Positions 1 to 10,671 of a stretch of 64,000 nucleotides of DNA are shown piece after piece. The position numbers were made by a program, and so were the translations under genes. The DNA lies in the NCBI RefSeq assembly GCF_963576615.1, contig NC_088715.1:64307981-64371980 (forward strand). Reading direction: 5' to 3'. The first letter of the stretch is position 1. Every line of letters begins with the position of its first letter. A model generated the notes under the pieces. That model was not told the DNA's origin, searched no databases, and saw only the letters and a list, made by a program, of their open reading frames with translations. This stretch comes from Watersipora subatra. Its lineage: Eukaryota > Bryozoa > Gymnolaemata > Cheilostomatida > Watersiporidae.

Positions 1-90
1 GAATAATTTTCGGGAGTTGTGTGCACATGTGCATTTATCATAAATCTCCCAACCAACCGCTTCACTCTGTTTGGTCGTGGGATTATATAT
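1..90 (-). repeat. Dispersed repeat end, inverted relative to 21661-21742
   Basis: The first 90 bases match the reverse complement of about 21661-21742 at roughly 85% by eye. Shared blocks include GGGAGTTGTGTGCACAT, GCATTTATCATAAATC and GTTTGGTCGTGG. It is a dispersed repeat of unknown class, truncated by the window edge. Several short reading frames run through it and none looks like a protein. Confidence 0.6.
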
Positions 91-150
91 CATACTATTA
101 TATATATTATATTTCTATATATATTGTAATTTTACATATATCTTATTATG

Positions 151-209
<59 letters not shown>
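88..209. repeat. TA-rich microsatellite
   Basis: An almost pure (TA)n tract follows an AT-rich lead-in. A second, shorter TA tract lies at 345-380. The stretch between this repeat and the first CCP exon (210-522) shows nothing else recognisable. Confidence 0.9.
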
Positions 210-212
<3 letters not shown>

Positions 213-522
213 TAACTAGAGTGTGGAATAGGTTAATTTTACTTATCTTTATTCCAGATTGATGTTTTATTCTGGGGTCACGACAGGTCTGTTTCGTGCT
301 GGTGCACTCTTCAGGTGACTTGTGTTGAATGCATTCAACACATAATATATAATATATATATATATATATACATATATATTGCTACAATTACCAAAGTTTG
401 TTTGAATTAATTGTGCACTCATGGTTGACCACTGCAGCTAAGCGTTCCTCGATAACTTAAAGGCTATAACTGTAACAACTCACTGCCTAGTTACAGTTCT
501 ACATTAATTAATAAACTTGTAG

Positions 523-705
523 AAGTTGACTGCGGAATTCCTCCAGTAGTAGATAACTCTGAGTCTCAAGCCTCAATTCAAACTGGAACTAAATATGGAG
601 ACCGAGTGACTTACATGTGTCTCCAAGGATATGAAGATGAACATAATCTAACCTCTATCACATGTCAGGCATCTGGACAATGGTCAACAGCGCCTACTTG
701 CCTTA
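523..705 (+). CDS. CCP/Sushi exon 1 of window (module a)
   Basis: A 183-nt exon between an acceptor (cttgtag) and a donor (gtaagc), phase 1-1. It encodes a complete module of about 60 residues with four cysteines in CCP order: DCG near the start, YMC, ITC, and PTC at the end. The conserved Trp sits ten residues before the last Cys region (GQWSTAP). The intron before it shows no further upstream exon in the window. Confidence 0.85.
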
Positions 706-2169
706 GTAAGCTTTTAGAAGTAACATTATTTGTAATAAATAACGTTTCCATCTAATGACAATCTGTAGCAAGCAAAAAAAATACCAACTTGCTCAACTAG
801 ATTTAGCTCAATAGCCTTAAAAGATAGTTATAAAAACAAGGATATATTTAATATTTGCTTGCTAAAATACACGATGAAATATGGTTTACAGCAGCTTAAG
901 TACTGAGCAAGTCATTTTACCGAAAGTTTTCTACTAAATAAATTAAGTTTATAAAACTACTAGCTGTGCTATACGGCGTTGCCCGGGTACTAAAAATCAG
1001 CTTGTAAACAATGAAAAGTAATGAAAGTTGCCTGCCATTTGTTATTAGCCTGGCACATTGCCAATGGCAAGTTTCTGTAAGCTTACTAATAAGAGCTACG
1101 GCTTCTAATGACGGTATGCTTTGACTTTGCTTCATGGTATTTGCTACCATATAGCGACATATATCGCCTAGTAAATCTATCAAGCTCTGTGGCTTACTAG
1201 TAAGGCGTCAGACTGGTGCACTGGAGGTTAGGAGATCAAATTTCTTGCTTTACGGATTCTTTATTCCAAGATAATAAAATAACTATAGCTGGACAAATAC
1301 ACGGGGAGACCAACTTCGAAAAATATACCTAAAATGATTACTAATTAATGGCTTGACAAAACCTTCAATAAGAAAAAAAAGTCCGACAGAACTCGAAAAA
1401 CTTTAATTCCAAAAATAAAAGCAAATAGGACGAGTCATCTGCTATACAAAAGTAAGTACATTTATGCGAGAAAAATAGAGAGAAACAGACAAACAACTAA
1501 TGCTGGAGATCGTAAAACAGGTGAAGAAGTCATTTTCATCATATAGACTGTGCTGGACAAAGATTGTGATAACTCTAAAAAATAATGCCATTCCCTTGCT
1601 CTAAAACGAAAACTGTAGCAAAGAGTCTTAAACTGAAAAACTTTACTCTTGAATGTTTGTAGAACTTTTTATTGACATTGGTAATCATCAATTATATTAT
1701 GTTTTTCATAAAATCCCTCGAAATAAAAAAAATAACTTAGAAAACAGGAATCAGGAATTATTGAGTGAATTGAACAAATGTGTTTTAGAAGTTGGTACTC
1801 TAATAGTATTATGGTAAAGTCGGCAATTTACAATAAATTGTAAATTGTAGTAACAGAAAGCTCATAAACTGAAACATATGATTGTGAATGTAGCATGTTG
1901 GTGTCATGAAATAAAAAAAGTTTTTTTATCATGTGTAGAATAATAAATATAAATATTCTGATCATAGTTTACGCGGGATTTTGAAACATGTAATACAAAT
2001 GCGGAAACAAGCAAGTTTGGAATAAGGCAATATGTTAAAAGATTATGTAATATGATCGATAGAAGTGTGGTAAGCTGAAATATGTGATTGGAATATCATA
2101 AGCTGTTATAAGCACTTCAAAAGATCTGAAAACACTTTTGACCAGCTTTCTAAATAAGCGTATTTGTAG
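706..2169 (+). other. Intron carrying a tRNA-like dispersed repeat
   Basis: An AT-rich intron. The only recognisable content is the dispersed repeat at 957-1305, listed separately. The remainder, 1306-2169, shows no coding signature. Confidence 0.6.
957..1305 (+). repeat. Dispersed repeat with internal tRNA-like segment (copy 1)
   Basis: It starts ACTAGCTGTGCTATACGGCG and contains a tRNA-like stretch near 1190-1250. A box-A-like tggcttactagtaagg is followed by a box-B-like ggttaggagatcaaat. The whole block is homologous to the reverse complement of about 54750-55112, which starts with the same CTAGCTGTGCTA..CGGCGTTGCCC core. A SINE or other small non-autonomous element is likely. A minus-strand reading frame inside it (917-1183) is not a gene. 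Confidence 0.6.
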
Positions 2170-2352
2170 GGATCAGTTGTGGAACTCCTCCTACTATTCA
2201 GCACATGGATACACAGGCTACAGTTCAGTCAGGGACTAAGTATGAAGATACGGTGGAGTACTATTGTCTGCCCGGATATCTAGTACAGAATGGAACTAGG
2301 TCTATTCGGTGTCAGTCTACTAAACAATGGACTGAACCCCCTTCATGCACAA
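2170..2352 (+). CDS. CCP/Sushi exon (module b)
   Basis: A 183-nt phase 1-1 exon with acceptor atttgtag and donor gtaagg. It has the four cysteines (SCG, YYC, IRC, PSC) and the Trp (KQWTEPP). It resembles module a most closely in length and layout (QSGTKYEDTV against QTGTKYGDRV), so the two probably share a recent ancestor. One N-glycosylation sequon (NGT) lies before Cys3. Confidence 0.85.
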
Positions 2353-2873
2353 GTAAGGACTTTGTTAAGGAAAATGTCATTTGATAGGAATATTTAATAG
2401 ATATATGTAAAAAAAGGACAATTAAAAGAGAAAAGCAATAATGGTGCAAAATACTTGAAGCATAAAACAAGTCTGATTGTTTACAAAAAGATGATGTCAG
2501 ACATAAAGAGTAAGCATTAAGGAGCATTATCAAATGTAGAAGATATAACAATGTCAAATAAGTTGCTATTTGAAACGCATATTTCTCTATCAAACATCTA
2601 AATCAACATGTCTGTTCAAATTGACATCTTAAACATAAACGCTTTGCTTGTCTGGACTATGAGACATGCATTTTTGCTTATTTTTTCCTGCTAACTTTGC
2701 AGTAGTTTTCTACATTTTTTCAAATATTAGCCGTAAATCAACAAAACTTAATCTTAATACTAATCTTAATCTATGCTGTGAATTTTCCTGAGTCACGGAT
2801 GAGTCTGAAAACAAGAGAACCTCTGTTCATAAACCATATAAAGTCATGGTATGCTGCTGGAATATATTGACAG
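2353..2873 (+). other. Intron, no recognised content
   Basis: AT-rich sequence between modules b and c. No repeat family, RNA gene or coding signature was recognised. Confidence 0.5.
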
Positions 2874-3053
2874 AAGTAGACTGTGGCACACCACCTGGAG
2901 TGGAGAACGGTGCACCCAACCGTCGTCAGTACAATACTACATTTGACTCTGAGGTTACATATAAGTGTGATGGCCACCAATATAATATGATTGGTTCAGC
3001 TACTGTCAGATGTACAGAAGATGGTACTTGGTCAACTCCTCCCATCTGTCACG
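2874..3053 (+). CDS. CCP/Sushi exon (module c)
   Basis: A 180-nt phase 1-1 exon with acceptor ttgacag and donor g|gtacag. It encodes DCG..TYKC..VRC..PIC with Trp in GTWSTPP, a complete CCP module. The donor is non-consensus at the fifth position, but the coding match is strong. A longer reading frame that runs on to 3154 reads through the donor and is not expected to be used. Confidence 0.82.
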
Positions 3054-4286
3054 GTACAGTAGTGTTTACTAGTCTCCAATGTTTAGCATATTTTATTAGT
3101 CAAATGTTGTTCAAAAGATCCATTTTCTCTTTTCTATTCATAAATGTTTTATAAAAAGGTTGGATAAAGTTTATCTGCAGATAACTGAGATGATGCATAA
3201 AATAGGAAGCACCAGATACGATATCTACTACTAGCTAAAAACTTTTGTTCTATATTTGGTTACAAAGCAGGGTATACATCAAAAGGGTGAAAATGTAAAT
3301 AATTGTTCTTACACTGTACATGAAAACTATTTTTATAACCTGTTACAATTTGCATAGGTATATACAATAGGCCTATATCACAATTCAATACCAATTCAAA
3401 TTGTAGTTGGCAAAATAATTTTGGAAGAAAATTAAACTTTCTTTAGAACAAACCTAAATATTCTGCAGCATTTTATCTTCATTTTGCGTTACTCAAACAT
3501 CTTTCACATCTCAAACATCTTTTTCATCTCAAAAATCTTTCACAATGGTGCTTTGGGAAAATTCTCTAGCTTTTTGTTAATTACTTAAATATTATGATGA
3601 AATAATTATGATTCCTTGCCAATTTAAAGTAAACTTCGTAAGTCACCAGGAAAACTCTTGAGAGATCTGTGAAACTTTGCTGTAGAAAGTTATCTAACTT
3701 TATTGTCTGCTCAAAAATGTTTATGGCTTTATGACAAAAACAAACCAGTAAGATTGTAACTCATCTTACACGTTTCTCCCATATTATTATTATATCATAT
3801 TATTATATTATTCGTTTAAATTTTCCGGTAAAAAGGAAGGATTATTACAAGATTTAGTTTAGGCAAAGAATGACTTTATACAAAGAATTTTTGATACCTT
3901 TAGTAAAATATTCTTGAACAACATCATAATAAAACAATGGCTGCTTGTATTTTACTCTATTCTAAGTAACCAACATAATGCTATGAAAATTTAAGCTTAC
4001 AAAAACTCTCGGAAGTTTTTTGTATAGAGAATAGAGGAAATTTTTAGTGAAACCCAAATTAGTTGTTCATATACAATAACTTAGCTGTGCATTGCATAAT
4101 ATCTATGTTATGAGTGATTCTAGTTGAAATTGTTTTTTTTTAGTTTTCTGAAGTTCAGTTTGTAGCAGCTCCTATAAAGGCAGCAGTCAAGTCATCAATT
4201 TCAGGTGACTTTTTACTAATTGTACTGCTAATAACGTTAAGAATGCATATTCACCCGAAGCTTAGAGAGATTTGCTCCGTTTTTAG
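3054..4286 (+). other. Intron; left part of the D-E duplicated unit
   Basis: From about 3490 onward this intron is the left flank of a tandem segmental duplication whose second copy starts at about 6945. At 3500-3545 it holds three degenerate copies of the 18-bp motif that is amplified at 5345-6950. The rest shows no coding signature. Confidence 0.65.
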
Positions 4287-4457
4287 ATGTGAACTGCGGT
4301 AAACCACCAAATGTAGATAACTCAGATAAACAGGTGTCTGGACACTCATACAATGACACCGTGAGATATGAGTGTTATGTTGGTTATACGTTAGAAGGCA
4401 ACTCCACCATTGTATGTCAAGTTATTGGATACTGGACAGTTCCACCTGTCTGCGTAG
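4287..4457 (+). CDS. CCP/Sushi exon (module D)
   Basis: A 171-nt phase 1-1 exon with acceptor gtttttag and donor g|gtaagc. Cysteines lie at NCG, YEC, IVC and PVC, with Trp in GYWTVPP. It is paralogous to the exon at 7767-7937 and to the decayed copy at 18362-18569. Sequons NDT and NST are present. Against the 7767 copy it differs by several amino-acid changes (for example K to A after the first Cys, and Y to H before the Trp). Confidence 0.85.
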
Positions 4458-5093
4458 GTAAGCGATGAAAACATTGAAAACTCTCAATGAATTGTCTGAT
4501 CATTCTGATATAAGCCTAGCAATAGCATATAATTACAGTATTTAGGCTCAGAATTACAGGTAAAGTAGAATACTTACAAGGTACATTCTACTTACAAAAG
4601 TACACTAGAATGCTTAGGAGCTATATCATCTGCTTTGCTTATCAGCGCTGCCTTCCGAATAATCCAGTAAAGTCTACTCACTCAGTGAACACATCATACA
4701 CTATGTGCAGCAGTTATCTTCTCATATGTGTGTAACTGTCAGCTATAACACATGTATCATTTTTATGTTAGCATATCATTCATTCTTCCTCTAACACCTC
4801 TGTCAAGTATCTATTTGTATCACATAAACTACCTGAATGGTGTTTCTCATATGAATATACTATAATACTACTGTCGTATATAATAAGTGTACATTAATGT
4901 GTGAGACACACTACATGCATACTGGTTGTACCGCTTGCACAAAGCTATGGATTAAACTAACTAAACAATCCTAAATCAACATAAAAAACTCTTGCTACAA
5001 AAACCTTTGTTATACATTCACAAAATGTACCTTTTGTAAGTATACAACTATCATAGTGAACCAATAACTTCTTATGAAGTTTCTGCATTTTAG

Positions 5094-5270
5094 AACTTCC
5101 TTGTGGAGATCCACCTGAGATAGAGAATACAAAAGGTTTTCCAATTGTAACTGGCACAACAGTTGGAGCAGAGGCAAGGTACTCTTGTAAGACAGGTTAT
5201 GTGATGTCAGGAGAACCTGTCATCGAATGTCAAGTAAACCAGCAGTGGTCTACTAGCCCTCAGTGCAACA
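5094..5270 (+). CDS. CCP/Sushi exon (module E, first copy)
   Basis: A 177-nt phase 1-1 exon with acceptor cattttag and donor gtaagt. It reads PCG..YSC..IEC..PQC with Trp in QQWSTSP. Three copies of this exon exist in the window (5094, 8540, 13492), each followed by the same donor and the same first intron bases. Reading past the donor meets a stop at about 5330, so the exon is not continuous with the downstream array. Confidence 0.87.
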
Positions 5271-5344
5271 GTAAGTGTATTTGGTTGCTAGATCAGTTTG
5301 ACTGGCAAACCGCTTTAAGCAAGCCTCTGTGAGACTATATTTGA

Positions 5345-6950
5345 CACCTTTCACATCTCAAACATCTTTCAGATCTCAAACATCTTTCACATCTCGAACA
5401 CCTTTCACATTGCAAACACCTTTCACATCTCAAACATCTTTCACATCTCAAACAACTTTCACATCTCAAACACCTTTCACATTGCAAACACCTTTCACAT
5501 CTCAAACATCTTTCACATCTCAAACATCTTTCACATCTCAAACATCTTTCACATTTCAAACATCTTTCATATCTCAAACATCTTTCACACCTCAAACACC
5601 TTTCACATCTCAAACATCTTTCACATCTCAAACATCTTTCACATCTCAAACATCTTTAACATCTCAAGCATTTTTCACATCTCAAACACCTTTCACATCT
5701 CAAACATCTTTCACATCTCAAACATCTTTCACATCTCAAACATCTTTCACATCTCAAACATCTTTCACATCTCAAACATCTTTCACATCTCAAACATTTT
5801 TCACATCTCAAACAACTTTCACATCTCAAACACCTTTCACATTGCAAACACCTTTCACATTGCAAACACCTTTCACATATCAAACATCTTTCACATCTCA
5901 AATATCTTTCACATCTCAAACATCTTTCACATCTCAAACATCTTTCACATCTCAAACACCTTTCACATCTCAAACATATTTCACATCTCAAACATCTTTC
6001 ACATCTCAAACATCTTTCACATCTCAAACACCTTTCACATCTCAAACATCTTTCATATCTCAAACATCTTTCACACCTCAAACACCTTTCACATCTCGAA
6101 CAACTTTTACATCTCAAACATCTTTCATATCTCAAACACCTTTCACATCTCAAACATCTTTCACATCTCAAACATCTTTCACATCTCAAACATCTTTCAT
6201 ATCTCAAACATCTTTCACATCTCAAACACCTTTCACATCTCAAACACCTTTCACATCTCAAACATCTTTCACATCTCAAACATCTTTCACATCTCAAACA
6301 TCTTTCACATCTCAAACATCTTTCACATCTCAAACATCTTTCATATCTCAAACATCTTTCACACCTCAAACAACTTTTACATTTCAAACATCTTTCATAT
6401 CTCAAACATCTTTCACATCTCAAACATCTTTCACATCTCAAACATCTTTCATATCTCAAACATTTTTTACACCTCAAACATCTTTCACATCTCCAACACC
6501 TTTCACATCTCAAACATCTTTCACATCTCAAAGATCTTTCATATCTCAAACATCTTTCACACCTCAAATATCTTTCACATCTCAAACATTTTTCACACCT
6601 CAAACACCTTTCACATCTCAAACATCTTTCACATCTCAAACATCTTTCACATCTCAAACATCTTTCATATCTCAAACATCTTTCACATCTCAAACATCTT
6701 TCACATCTCAAACATCTTTCATATCTCAAACATCTTTCACATCTCAAACATCTTTCACACCTCAAACACCTTTCACATCTCAAACACCTTTCACATCTTT
6801 CACATCTCAAACATCTTTCACATCTCAAACATCTTTCTCATCTCAAACATCTTTCACATCTCAAACATCTTTCATATCTCAAACATCTTTCACACCTCAA
6901 ACACCTTTCACATCTCGAACAACTTTTACATCTCAAACATTTTTCACAGT
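5345..6950. repeat. 18-bp minisatellite (about 89 copies)
   Basis: A tandem array of variants of tttcacatctcaaacatc. Because the unit is six codons long, both strands stay open: 5329-6990 on the + strand reads as repeated FTSQTS, and the minus strand reads as repeated CLRCER. The array begins where duplication copy A1 ends and stops where copy A2 begins. It is intronic with respect to the CCP gene. Confidence 0.95.
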
Positions 6951-7766
6951 GGTGTTTTGGCCAAACTTTAACCTTTTGTTAATTACTTGAATATTATGAT
7001 GAAATTTCTTGCCAATTTAAAGTAAACTTCATAAGTCAGCAGTAAAACATTTAAGAGATTTTTGAAACTTTACGGCAGAAAGTAATCTATCTTTATCGCC
7101 GACTCAAAAATATTTATGGCTTCATATGACAAAAAGCAACCAAGTTTTTTGCAAAAAGCAAAGAGCAAAAATTAACAAAAACAAAAAGCAAGTTATCATT
7201 GTAACTCAACTTACATGTTTCTTCTATATTATTATATAATATATTATTATAGTATTATATTATTATATTATAGTATTCATTTAAACTTTTTGGTAAAAAG
7301 ACAGAATCATTACAATATTTAGTTTAGGCAAAAATTGACTTTGTACAAATAATTTTTGATACCTTTAGTAAAATATTCTTGAACAACGTCATAATAAAAC
7401 TAGGGCTGCTTGTATTTCACTCTATTCTAAGTAACCAACATAATGCTATGAAAACTTAAGCTTACAAAACACTCTCTTAGAAAAGCTTCTTTGAGAGTTT
7501 TTTGAGAGAGAACAGGAAATTTTTCAATGAACATTAGATTAGTTGTTCATGTACAATGACTTAGCTGAGCATTACATAATATCTGTGTTATAGGTATTTC
7601 TAGTTGAAGTTGTTTTCTTTTAGTTCTCTGATGTTCAGTTTGTACCAGTTCCTATGAAGGCATCAGTCAATTCATCAATGTCATGTGACTTTCTACTAAT
7701 TGTATTGCTAATTACCTTTAGATTTCATATTCACCCGAAGCTAAGAAAGATTTGTTCCGTTTCTAG

Positions 7767-7937
7767 AAGTGAACTGCGGTGCACCACCAACTGTAGAGAA
7801 CTCAGATAGACAGGTGTCTGGACACTCATACAATGATACCGTGAGATATGAGTGTTATGTTGGTTATACGTTAGAAGGCAACTCCACTATTGTTTGCCAA
7901 GTTATTGGACACTGGACAGTTCCACCCAGCTGTGTAG
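7767..7937 (+). CDS. CCP/Sushi exon (module D, second copy)
   Basis: A 171-nt phase 1-1 exon with acceptor gtttctag and donor g|gtaggc. Complete cysteine pattern NCG, YEC, IVC, PSC and Trp in GHWTVPP. It is the paralog of 4287-4457 inside duplication A. Frame, splice sites and all four cysteines are kept. Confidence 0.85.
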
Positions 7938-8539
7938 GTAGGCAATGAAAATGTCAAACATTCTGAATGAATTGTCTGATCATTCTGATAATGGCTTAGC
8001 AATAGCATACACTTACCGCATTTAGGAGCAGAATGGAATAGCAGGTAGCAGAACAATTAGGCCCTATATCATCTGCCTTGATTATCAACCCTGCCTTCTG
8101 TACGACCTCACTAAAGTCTACTCACTCACTGAATACATCGTACACTATGTGCAGCAGTTATCTTCTCATGTGTGTGTACCTGCCAGATATAACACATGTA
8201 ACGTTTATATGTCATACATATTATCCATTCTACCTCTAACACCTCTGTCAAGTATCTATTTGTATCACATAAACTACCTGAATGGTGTTCCTCATATGAA
8301 TATACTATAATACTACTGTCGTATATAATAAGTGTACATTAGTTGCGGGAGACACACTACATGCATACTGGTTGTACCGCTTGCACAAAGCTATGGGTTA
8401 AACTAACTAAACAATCCTAAATCAACATAAAAAACTCTTGCTACAAAAACCTTTGTTATACTTTCACAAAATGTACCTTCTGTAAGTAATCAATTATCAT
8501 AGTGAACCAATAACTTCTTATACAATTTTCATATTTTAG

Positions 8540-8716
8540 AACTTTCTTGCGGAGATCCACCTGAGATAGAGAATACAAAAGGTTTTCCAATTGTAACTGG
8601 CACAACAGTTGGATCAGAGGCTAGGTACTCTTGTAAGACAGGTTATGTGATGTCAGGAGAACCTGTCATCGAATGTCAAGTCAACCAGCAGTGGTCTATT
8701 AACCCTCAGTGCAACA
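8540..8716 (+). CDS. CCP/Sushi exon (module E, second copy)
   Basis: A 177-nt phase 1-1 exon with acceptor atattttag and donor gtaagt. Against the copy at 5094 it changes P to S before Cys1, A to S, and TS to IN before the last Cys. All four cysteines and the Trp are intact. It also serves as the first exon of duplication unit B. Confidence 0.85.
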
Positions 8717-8907
8717 GTAAGTGTATTTGGTTGCTAGATCAGTTTGACTGGCAAACTGCTCTAAGCAAACCTCTGTGAGGCTAAGATTGAAAACATGTGA
8801 GGCTATTAACACTGAAGCTAAAGTACCAGCGTTTATGTATACACATGTTGACACCATGGTACTGCTAGTTACACATGGCTCTTGCTAGCTATCATGATCT
8901 TAGAGTT

Positions 8908-9130
8908 TTCACTGTTTCAGATCCACTGTTTCAGCTTCCACTGTTTCAGCTTCCACAGTTTCTGCTTCCACTGTTTTAGCTTCCACTATTTCAGCTTCCA
9001 CTGTTTCAGCACTCACTGTTTCAGCATTCATTGTTCCAGCTTCCACTGTTTCAGCATCCACTGCTTCAGCGTTCACTTCTTCACTTTCCACTGTTTCAGT
9101 TTCCACTGTTTCAGCAGGCACTGTTTTAGC
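8908..9130. repeat. 15-bp minisatellite
   Basis: About fourteen copies of variants of ttccactgtttcagc lie in the intron just before module H. A contracted version of about five copies lies at the matching place of duplication copy B2 (13858-13930). The five-codon unit keeps both strands open, giving spurious reading frames. Confidence 0.9.
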
Positions 9131-9196
9131 CTTGTTTTATAGTAATTTCCTTAGAGATGGTATAGACAGAAATGTAGAATTTCAGTGTTTCTATAG

Positions 9197-9367
9197 AAAT
9201 TAGGTGTGGAGAGCCACCAGATGTTCAAAATGCCCTCAAAAGTGTGGGCGGCCATTATTTGAATGACAGCACGGAGTACGAATGCCGTATCGGATATGTG
9301 AGGATTGGAAATGAGCTCATTTTTTGCCAAGCTGATGGTCATTGGACGGTTGCACCGACTTGTGATG
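9197..9367 (+). CDS. CCP/Sushi exon (module H, first copy)
   Basis: A 171-nt phase 1-1 exon with acceptor tctatag and donor g|gtatgt. Cysteines RCG, YEC, IFC, PTC and Trp in GHWTVAP. Against its copy at 13997 there are about nine base differences. Apart from the split first codon, only one changes an amino acid (V to L after GY), so the protein sequence looks conserved. Confidence 0.87.
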
Positions 9368-10670
9368 GTATGTAAATTGGGAGTTGTGATACTGCAGCCC
9401 CTAATGGTTAGCTAATTCCTTGCCAACTTTAAAGAAGAACAAATCTTTCTATAGACAAGAAAAATGTAAGGAATTAAAGCTTAACTATGAATATAATTTG
9501 TTATCAATTTTACAGGGGCTTCTTGACATGCTTTACCAACACTAGCTGATTTCCCTACACTACATGATGCATTGTATTTCATGAAATGAGTGTAACATAC
9601 TGATACTTGCTTGGTAAAATAATACGATTGATTGTAACTAATGATGCCATACTGGATTATTGCGCTGCAAATATGATATACACTGTGCACAGCATGCCGA
9701 TGCAGTGTTACATCCAACTAAACTATTATTGAGTGGAGATGCCTTACAGTGCGTTCAATATATTGCCATACAAGGTAATGTCACATAACTAATTACCTTA
9801 GTCAGCCGTAACATACGTGTAAAATCTCATGTTTGGTTGGTCTGTGATTTGATAGAATTTGTTTTACAGGATGCAGGATTTTATGGTATTTCAAGGTTGC
9901 CTGTTATTGATCCCATCACAAACAATAGGAAAAGCCCTACTAGAAAGAATTGTATATTTTATTGGATCAAATGTAGGAACACAGGCAGAGTAGATTGATA
10001 AACTCATTAGTATATACAAATATAGTAAATATCATTAGTATATATCAAAAATTATGTAAACTAGCCAATCACATGCCAACTAAAACATAGGGTTGCCGAC
10101 GTACCACCAAGTAGAACAAAACAGACGTTTATAATAATTGTTTCTTAGTGTTGGAGTAGTGCCTATTGCTATTTATTAGTTTTGTACGAACATTATTGAT
10201 ATTGTTCAAGATAAGTGCTCAACATGCTCTGCAAAGAGCAAGACTCGAGACTACACAACAAAAACAATCACACCCAATATGTTATAAACTATAAGAACTA
10301 CTACTACAATTTCTCATATATTCTAACTGACGATAAGCACCTGAGCCGATGTTTTAGATGTCCAATGAGGAACTCGAGCTAATTTATTCTCATCTATGTG
10401 AAGATGTAGTTGAGGATCAATTCAAAGGGAGTTGCTTTCTTTCAGTAGATTTATTGATATCTCTGGGATTTATCAACCCACTCAGCCTGTGATGCTTCAT
10501 TTAACCTGAAACTACACACAGAGCATTCAGAATATGCTCTGTCTTATGGTGTTATTTTTAGTTTAAAATAACTTTTTAAAAGCTTAACAACAAGATAATT
10601 CAGATTTACATTAGAAATATTGTTTGTTTAAATATTTATATATATTCGAAGCTTTATCTTCTTTTTACAC
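9368..10670 (+). other. Intron, duplicated B-unit sequence
   Basis: No coding signature. The stretch 9403-9800 is almost identical to 14372-14770. The end of the intron runs into the 21-bp array at about 10672. Confidence 0.6.
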
Positions 10671-10671
10671 T

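Larger units (their letters stand above)
3490..5345 (+). repeat. Segmental duplication A, copy 1 (module D + module E unit)
   Basis: The block runs from the 18-bp seed repeats through exon 4287-4457 and exon 5094-5270 to the start of the 18-bp array. It is repeated in the same order and orientation at about 6945-8786, including intronic landmarks such as the segment around 4830-4950 (copy 2: 8270-8395). Exon sequence is conserved better than intron sequence. Confidence 0.8.
6945..8786 (+). repeat. Segmental duplication A, copy 2
   Basis: Starts right after the last 18-bp unit (cacagtggtgttttggcc, compare cacaatggtgctttggga at 3541). It continues colinearly with copy 1 through exons 7767-7937 and 8540-8716 to about 8786. 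There are small indels and many point differences in the introns. Confidence 0.8.
8505..10670 (+). repeat. Segmental duplication B, copy 1 (module E + module H unit)
   Basis: The block from atcatagtgaaccaataac through exons 8540-8716 and 9197-9367 and about 1.3 kb of intron is repeated at about 13447-15670. Each copy ends at an array of the same 21-bp minisatellite. Confidence 0.8.

Noticed and set aside
5329..6990. 553-codon reading frame (repeated FTSQTS) as a structural protein gene
   Set aside because: It is entirely an 18-bp tandem repeat, the opposite strand is equally open, no promoter or splice context links it to the CCP exons, and the exon before it ends at a good donor.
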